From Hirundichthys speculiger (Eukaryota > Chordata > Actinopteri > Beloniformes > Exocoetidae), in NCBI GenBank assembly GCA_018398805.1, contig JAGFBZ010002341.1, positions 186,001 to 250,000 on the forward strand: a stretch of DNA of 64,000 nucleotides, read 5' to 3'. Below the pieces are notes generated by a model that made no database searches, was not told the origin of the DNA, and worked only from the letters and a program-made list of their open reading frames with translations. The position numbers were made by a program, and so were the translations under genes. Numbering within the stretch: position 1 is the stretch's first letter; each line of letters opens with the position of its first letter. Below are positions 36,101 through 45,700 of this stretch, in pieces.

Positions 36101-39100
36101 CTCCATCCTCTCTCTGCCCTCCATCCACTCTCTGTCCTGTCTCTCCCTTCTTTTCTTTCTTTACCCAGCTGGTCTTCAGCAGGAAGATCCCTCCATATGA
36201 TCCAGGTCCTGCTCAAGGTTTCTTCCTCTTAAAGTAGAGTTTTTCCTTGCCACTGTTTGGCTTCAAGTTTTTTTTCTCCCACTGTGGGAGCTTTTTATCT
36301 GCCATTATCCTTGTCTAGGATTCAGTATTATATTTTTAGTAGGGATGCACATTTTGGATTTTTTTTATGACCGTTAACCGACGCCCTTTAACGATTAATA
36401 ACCGTTAACCGATAAGTCTGGGAGGGTTGGCTGCCGCGATGTTGCGCGCGTTGTCGTGGACGCATGCGGACACTTCCCCGTGTATACTCTCGCGGCAATG
36501 TGTCGCCGTCACTTTTGATTTACACTAACGCGGTCTCCGCTTTGTTATTTCACGCCACAACGCAAGAGGGACAATCACAAACTAAACTTACTAAACTTAT
36601 CTCTTGCGTTTTTCCACTTCCTCACCGTCTCGGCCGTATCCAGACCCACATTCATCGTAATCTCCCTCCATGAATTACTAGAATATGTGCTGTCTTTGTA
36701 GTGTGGAGAACGAGAATCATACAGATGTGGGTACTTCCCCATTTTTTTCGATGACGCGCTCTTTTCTACACGGATGTAGAATTGACCAATCAGAGGCCTG
36801 TTGCACCTGTCGACACGCCCCCATGAGTTGATTGAATTACGTAGCTTAAAAACAAAATTGACCGTTAGTATTAATCGGTTAGAGTTACTGTTATCGGTTA
36901 ATGGTTAAACGGTTAACCACGTGCATCCCTAATTTTTAGTTAATGATATTAGCTCAGGGGTCGTGCTCTGGTTCTCTGTAAAGCACCTAGAGACAACTGA
37001 CATCGTAACAGACGCTATACAAATAAAATTGAATTGAAAGTCAGGCTGGTTTTGGTGTCTGAAAGTTGTTTCTGTAGACTTATACAAAACAAAAGAGTGC
37101 GTTCCTAATATTCTCGTTGTCAGTGGTCCCAGCTCGTTCCTCGATATCATTGAGAATTGAATGCTGATATGTTCAAGACTGTTTGCTGAGAAAACACGGA
37201 GAGACTTTTTAGTGCAAGAACCTCTAATGTCCAGTATCAGTTATTAACATATAGTATATGGTGAGTCGGTGTTCAATAATTTCTGCTTTTCACTGATAGG
37301 AAAGTCTTTTTTTGTACAATGTGTTGTAAGTTTCATGAATGGAAACAGTTAACACTTAACCAATAGATACGTTCATGTTAAAGGCGACATGTCATGCCCT
37401 TTTGTCAGAAGCTGGCATAATGCTCAGTGTTGATAATGAAATCAAAATATGTCAGTGATGTAGTCCAGCAGCTCCCTTTTCAACATGTTTCGTGTTCATA
37501 GTGGTGGGTTTTAGGGAGTGGAGTCACTTTATTCTTTTCCACCCTCTCTTTCACAGGGTGTGCCTTTTTCAAAGCTATCCTTCAGCTTTGCACTGCTCAC
37601 GTCAGAGGAACAGGAAATGCAGTTAAAGATGGGGAAGTAGAATAATGCTGCAGTTTTCTAGGTCTGTGATGTCACAGTACCCTGCAGGTCTAAACAGCTC
37701 ATGTTTTTAGACCCAGGCTGCCCCAGTCAAAGTGACAGCGTGAGTTTTAGATTTTTGTAGTCACTTAAAATATGCTCTGAAGCACAGAAAAATCATGTTT
37801 TTTTCATCATATGTCCTCTTTAAGAATCGATGCAGTTTTGAAAGCTATGTAAAAAGACTCAACACTGTAAAACGTTTGTGTTACGGATGCAGAGATGCCT
37901 TCATTTCTAATGTTGCGTCCGCTTCGACGGAGCATCTAAACTGACATCTCTGTTTGTTACTTTTGTCAGAGTGAGCCGGCAGGCCTGTGAGGAGGGCCCG
38001 CTGCTGGAGGAGCAGGAGACGGAGGGCCAGCGGCAGCTGCACAGCCTTTTACTGCAGCAGCTTCACACGGACGTCGACATCAATAGGTCAGAGACCGCCT
38101 GTGTGCGCCGGCAAAGGATCGGTTTGCCATAAAACATCACCTGTCTGTTCAAAGTAAAACCAAATCCAAATCTTTCACTAATAAATCCATTGAATTGATC
38201 GAACGGCGGTGATTTACAATCTTGTACAAAGGCAGCGTTCTGTGTTACAGCACCTGTCTGTATTTCTTACAGTGCTGCAGGCGCTGGGACTGATAGTAGA
38301 TATAACATTTCATGTAGTACAATAAGACGTCTTTAATCATACATTCAGAAAAAAAAAACTACTCCAAGATGTTCTGCATCTGCTGTTATTTTTATCCAGA
38401 TAGCATCACTGATGTCACAGCAAGATGGATTGACATAAAGGAAGTTTGACATGATTCGCTCATCTTTAGTACCTCTTTCTCTTTACTTCCTTTAAAGGTG
38501 GGGTAGGTGTTCTTTTGTTGCAGCACTTTTTACAATATTGCCTGAAAACCTTTTCACATTCCCATTGCACCCACTGAAATAAAATGTTTGCAAAAAAAAC
38601 AAAATGTTTTGGTCCAGTCTAGAGGGTATAATCAGAGAATAACTCTGACCAATCAATGTACTGATCATCTTTACATTTATTGGCTGCCTAATACATCTAT
38701 CAAATATCAATGCACTCCCACCCACCCCTCCCTCCCTCCCTGCATGTAGTCATGAATTGTGTGAAGGCGTGGTTTCGAGGGGTGGGCTGAAGAGGAGGAG
38801 GTAGAGCCTTTGGGAGGAGGGAGGGAGTGTATATTTTCAAAATCTCATGAGTTGGATTGCTGGAACCGTTTTTTCAAAGAATACCTACCCCACCTTTAAA
38901 TATCTTTAAAGGATTACAGGTAATTCCTTTACAATTTTCTGCTGCTAACTTTCAGCAAAGCCGTCTTTTCCAGTAGAAAAGTATGTGAATAGTAGGGGTG
39001 TGAAAAAAAATCGATTTGGCAATATATAGTGATTTTTGGCCGGCCAATATAATATCGATTTTTCAGCTCCTAATATAGATTTTTTTTTTCAAAAACACTA

Positions 39101-39719
39101 ATAATAAACAATAAATAGGTTGTTTTGAAGCAAATAGTTTTGACTCAATTTGTCCTCTGAATGAAGAATATCATCTGATAAACATATACAGCGGCTTGAT
39201 TTTTTATCTCTACTTTTAATTTTGATATTAACTGGGTAGAATATCACAATATATCCTGATATCGATATCGCGATAATATCGTATCATGACCCAAGTATCA
39301 TGATACCATATCGTATTGCGAAGTCCTTGCCAATACTCACCCCTAGTGAATAGATACTTTTAAAATTGGTCTTGACTCTCCTCTTTCATTACAGCATATC
39401 TCTCCCTGGATAAATGTATGATTTGTGGCAATAAATTATGAGCTCTCACTAACTGAGATAATAAAAGCCTGCCAGTGGCTGCAGCTGTGTTTCCAGTGCA
39501 GCGCTCTGCGCTCTTGTTCTGATGAGATGCTTTGAATGCAAGTGTCAATCAACTGCTCTGGTATGTTACCTCCAACGTCCCGTAGAGCAGCCTGCAGAGC
39601 TTAATTATAAACAGCCCTCCAGGCTACAGAATCCTGCATAGTCATTTCTCAACGTTCAGACCATGTGACTGCAAAACTAAATGATTTTTTTTCTGCGGCT
39701 GATTTCACAGAGCTGTGAG

Positions 39720-39750
<31 letters not shown>

Positions 39751-42700
39751 CTCCTGAGTGTTGACGAACCTCTGAAATCAACTCCTTTTTACAGATGTGT
39801 AGCCAAGAGGCAGTGCTTTGCCCCGGCGGCGCGCTATCAGCCGTTCGGGGAGCAGGCGGAGGGGGTTAGGAGCCTCTCCCAGTTCCAGGCTCTACAGGAG
39901 GGGGAGAAGGAGCTGGCCGGCCTACGGGAGCTGGGCCTCACTGACGCTGAGATCCAGCTGTGGCGGAGCAAAGATGCACAAGAGAAGGTAAAGCCCCTGT
40001 AGACGGAGAGCTGGAAGAGCCTTGTTTAAACGTGTAGATCCTCTGTATTTAGTCTTAGCAGGTGACACATTTAGTGTTTCACTTCTCAGGTTTTATGTGC
40101 CAGGAGCTTGTGGAACCGCCTTTAGCAGCAATAAGTTGAAGTAATTGTTTTCTTTATGATGTTGTCAGTCTCACATTGTGGTGGGGTTTTATGGCCCACT
40201 TTTGTTTACAACGTTTCTTGAGATCTGCAGGCGCTGGTTCATGGAGAGCTTTCTTTGGTTGAGGGTTGAGGTCTGGACTTTGATTGGGTCAGCTAGTAGC
40301 TTGACTGGTCAGCACATTGATCCTTTTGTTTTTCATCCGTTCTGATGTAGATCTGCTCGTGTCTTTGGGATCATTGTCAGATGGGATTACATTTGACTTG
40401 AGAATATTTCGGTATATAGAGGAGTTGATGGATGAGTTCAAGGTGCTCAGGTCCTGTGGCTGCAAAATAAGCCCCAATCATCACCCCTCTACCTCCGTGC
40501 TTGGCAGTTGGTATGCAGTAAGGGCAAACATATCCACTTTGGTCTCATCTTTTCAAAAGATGTCAGCTTCTGTATTGTTCCAGAAGGAACTTTTCAAACC
40601 CAACTTCTGCTCCAGTGTTATTTTTTAAGGGAAGAAGCCTTTACTTTCTACTTTTAATACACTGACTGCGACCTGTAGAGTCTGTTACGTCGCTGACAAT
40701 GTTGCTGAGCATTTTTACAGACTTACCTTGGGGTGAACTTGCTTTCCTGGAAAGATGAACTGTCTTGAATATTTTCCTCTTGTGAATAGTATTTTTCACT
40801 ATAGAATGATGGACTCCAAATTGTTTGGAAGTGACCTTTTAGCCCTTCCCAGATTGATGGGCAGCAACTGTTGTTGATGTCTTACCTCCTTGGCATTGTG
40901 TTAACTGAAGTCTGAATACTCCAGACTTGCCAAAGCATTTGTTTTCATAGAGGTCTGCACACCTGCTGATCATCAATTAATCAAATGCATTTCATCATCA
41001 AACACTGCACTTTTGCTCTCTTTTTTTTTTTTAAACGATGGGATGATGTCATACACTCACTGGCCACTTATTTATTTTTTTTTTCCATTGAAAAACTACT
41101 AGCAAGCCTCTCAAACATTTTCATAAAGCTATCAAACAAACCTATTTGATATCTCACATCAACTTAAATAAGGTTCATTACTGACTGATATTAAAAAATG
41201 GCTTCCTGAACTGATGGAAATACATGCATCAGAATTATAAACTGAAAAAGATTTACATTTAAAGGATTTTGGCTTGTGGTTATATTTAAATTAATACCTT
41301 TAATTAAAGTAAATGAGGTTCAGTATTTTTTTTTTTAATCTCATGGAAGCTTTAGATGAGAGAGATGAGAAAAGGGGCCATATCGGACTTATCGGAATGA
41401 CGCCATAATTTCCTGTTATCAGCCCGATAGTTATCGGCCCGATAGTTATCATGCACCCCTGCTGATGGGCCCAAAGTGTGCCAAGAAAATATCCCCCACA
41501 CCATTACACCCCCACCAGCAGCCTGAACCGTTGATACAAGGCAGGATGGATCCATGCTTTCATTTTGTTGAGGCCAAATTCTGACCATCTGAATGTTGCA
41601 GCAGAAATCCAGACTCATCAGATCAGACAACGTTTTTTCAATCTTCTATGGTCCAGTTCTGGTGAGTCTGTGTGAATTGTAGCCTCAGTTTCCTGTTCTT
41701 AGCTGACAGCAGTGACACCTGCTGTGGTCTTCTGCAGCTGTAGTCCATCCACCTCAAGGTTGGACGTGTTGTGTGTTCAGAGTTGCTCTTCTGCAGACCT
41801 CGGTTGTAACCAGTGGTTATTTCAGTTCCAGTTGTCTTTCTATCAGCTCCAACCAGTCTGGTCATCCTCCTCTGACCTCTGCCATCAACAAGGCATTTGC
41901 TCCCACAGAGCTGCCGCTCACTGGATATTCTCTCTTTTTCGGACCATTCTCTGTAAACCCTAGAGATGGTTGTGGTGAAAATCCCAGTAGATCAGCACTT
42001 TCTGAAATACTCAGACCAGCCCGTCTGGCACCAACAACCATGACACGTTCAAAGTCACTTAAATCACCTTTCTTCTCCATTCTGATGCTGGTTTGAACTG
42101 CAGCAGATCCTCATGATCATGTCTACATGAATAAATACATTGAGTTGCTGCCAGGTGATTGGCTGATTAGAGATTTGGGTTAACGAGCAGTTGGACAGGT
42201 GGAGCTAATAAAGTGGCCGGTGAGTGTCTATCTTGTTTTGTTGTTCATCAGAGTTTCTATCTCAATGTTTTTAAGACCTAGTAGGGATCAGAGTATATTT
42301 ATTTAATTGTTTTTAGATACAGAAAACCTTAGAGTACCAGAGAAGGTGTACTTTCTTTTTCACTCAGCTGTCATCATGTGTCTGACTGAATCTTTGCATG
42401 AACATCCTCTCAGCAAAGTAACATCTCGTCCTTGTTTTACGCCACACAGTCCCGCGGGGTGCGCGCAGCTCCGGATGCGAAGCAGGAACGTCTGCAGATC
42501 ATCAGAGACAAGATTGAAGCCAGGGAGGAGCTCCTGTCCCGCCCGCAACGCTTCTCCGCCAGCCGCCCGCTGTCACGCCGGGAGATGGAGATCGAGCAGG
42601 CGCTGTTTCAGGGGACCGAGCGGCTGGGTTTCCTCACCGCGCTCTACCATCGAGGCACGTCGGCTGAGAAACGTGGAGGGCGTGCTGAACTTTATTTGTT

Positions 42701-45700
42701 TCTGCGATGTAAAAACAAAGACGGGAAATTATAAAACAGATGTCGCAGAGGAGCTTCTGCAAGTGGGACTGGTTTGTCCCAGAGAAACCCGTAGAGTCGA
42801 GTTCAGGTTCTTGATTTTCAGCTTAAGAAAAGTATGAGAAGCAGAGTAGAAGGTGGAATCGTTTTTTTTTCACTGTCCTGACATAATATTAGGAGGAAAA
42901 AAATGAGTTTGCGTAAAATTGTAAAACTGTTTTGTGTTGTTTCCGTTCCCAGATAAAGATAGCCAGAAGACGCCCCAGGGGTCGTCATCGTCTGACCCGT
43001 TGGATTCTCTCTACAGAGACGTTCTGAGCAGTGAGAGACAAGCTTCGCTTCAGGACTCTGACGGAGAATCAACGGTGATGTCTGCGCACAGAAACGAGTC
43101 TGACCCTTCCCAGAACCCGCGAAGCCCCAACAACCAAACACAAGACACTTCTGAGCAGCAGTCAGGACTGGGGGGTGAGAGACGGTGCTCACCAGAACCA
43201 CCACAGTCAAACTCAGACACCTCGGAGCAGATGCTCACTCCAGACAGACCTGCCCCCCCAGTACAGATAAAGATGAGCCAGCCGATCGGCAGCCTGTGTA
43301 GACCAGGCGACATCGGCGGCAGGCAGGAGCAGGGTCAGGTGGACCGCTGACCGTGACAGGGGAGATTGAAATGATTACAGATGAAGAAATACTGAAGGGC
43401 CGCGAATCCGAGGAGGGCATCCGGAGTATCCCGAGGTTCCGAAACTACGAGCCAGGAAAACCCTCCAAGGTCTCAGCAGCTACATCTCATTGTCTCTAAA
43501 TATTTGTTAAATATTTGTCCTACTGGTGACTGGTGACTAGCTCAGTAACTCTCAAACTTTTAATGCTGCGTACCACCTGAGAAACTGTTCAGCTCTCTGA
43601 GTACCACCATGATGACCAATTTTAAAATATAGCCATATATGTCTTCTCAATTAGCTTTAAACACAGAGGTGTTATTTTTTGCAGTTAATGGGGACCGGGA
43701 CCCCACCCACCACCCCACCCCCCCACCCCCCCGCGAAAATCAAAATCCGCGATCTGGAGCCGGAGCCCCTCAAGCCTAAAATAATGTGTTTAAAATATGT
43801 TTAAAAACCGCAAAAAAGTATCGAGGCACTGCAGCGAAACAAGACAAAGACTCAACTGTGGTCTTTCTGTTACCTTCACAGCCTCTGGTCTCTGAACCGT
43901 AGTAAAGAAACTGCTGGTATTGGGCTATTTTTGGCTTTAATTAGCGGCTAACACGCTAACAACAACAAAAGAAACAGTCCGGTTTTCTCTGCATGGAACG
44001 TGCACTTTATTCTGGCACTGCAGGAACTTGTAACATCACACAGGTTGTATTGTTGGGCTCCTGTTGGTTAACAGAGAATGTAAATCTATACACGCTGGGC
44101 TGCTGTTGATGCTCACTACACTTTTCATCTAACCCCGTTTTCTTCTGCCGTCCCACGACACACACACTACATTACCCATAAGGCCACACTATTTCCCATA
44201 AGGCCACCTTCTTAAAGGGGCCTGGCTGGCTCACAACATTTCTTCGCTGTGCGAGAACGCACACAACATCCTGTGATGTTTCCGCGATTTTTTCTTGATT
44301 TTTTTATTATATTATATATTTCTGAAAAATCCGCGAATAACTAAAACCGCAGAACTTAAAGTGCGTATTGGCAAGGGATCACTGTAGTCCTTATTGTGGT
44401 TATTAATTGTTACCTGAATTGTTACTTTACTAAATCAGACATTTACAACTCTCTAATAATTGTCACATACTCATACTCTCATAAAGAGCAAAATAAACAC
44501 ACTCAAAAATTGTTACATCTGCACTGCAACTGAATATGCAACAAATATTTTTTTAAAAGACAATTTTAATGATCCCAAGCTACATATTTTGTTTGGAACA
44601 CTGTATTCATGATGCATTGTATGTTTCCGCGTACCACCAGAGAGCGCTCACGTACCACTGGCGGTACGCGTACCACAGTTTGTGCACCAGTGGACTCGCA
44701 GCCCACCAATTATTAAAAAAAAAAGAAAAGAAAAAAAGAAAATATATGTTCATCATGAATTGATTTTTGTGGTCACATCCAGTGTGGAGATGCAGTCGAG
44801 ACTTAGAAAAGCTCTCACCACTGTTTTCTCACTCTGTGGTTTGTATTTATTAACAGCACAGCAAATACTCTTCTACTTCTACCAGTTCAACATAGTGCAG
44901 TTCCTCTCCCTGCAATAATAACATTAAAGCAGCGCGTGTGGAGGCCGCTCATAGCAGAAATCTGCAAACCTTTCATGCTCTAAAATGACAGGTTGATATA
45001 AAATAAACCCTCCCTCAGGAATTAAGCCCTTTGTGTGATCTGCAGGTTGTACCCCAGTGACAAATAACTTGGACTTGATGGTGACTGTTGCGTTATTGCC
45101 CTAAACAGAGGGCCAGCTCCGTTAAGCATCTGCAGGTTTGGTCGCTTCAGTGGTTTTGTCTCGTCACAGGTCCTGTGTGTAAAGAACTTGAGCACCCAGG
45201 CGTCGGTGGCCCAGCTGGTGGCGCTGTTCTCCAGGTTTGAGCAGACGGACGGGACCCCGATTCTTTACCGGCTGCTGACGGGAAGGATGAAGGGCCAGGC
45301 TTTCATCACTCTGCCAGGTGAGAAACGTTTTCTGGCTGATTTAAGCAGGGAAATGTAATTTTAATTGTACCTATAAGAAGAGCAATTTCAAACACAATAG
45401 TCCACAAATGAAGTGCACTAAAGAACAACAAAAAAAAAAGATTATTATTCGGATATAATTAGTGAGTAGGGTTTGAGATATATTTATCTGATCATTGCAC
45501 AGTCTAAACTTAGTCTAAACTAAACTTAAACTTAAATTTCCAGGGAGTGAAAGACAGTTTTATAAACCTTTCCAGACTAATATACAGCAACAATTTCTGC
45601 TTTAAGAGCTTTCTTTGCTTACAGTGGGGCAAAAAAGTATTTAGTCAGCCACCAATTGTGTAAGTTCTCCCACTTCAAAAGATCAGAGAGGCCTGTAATT

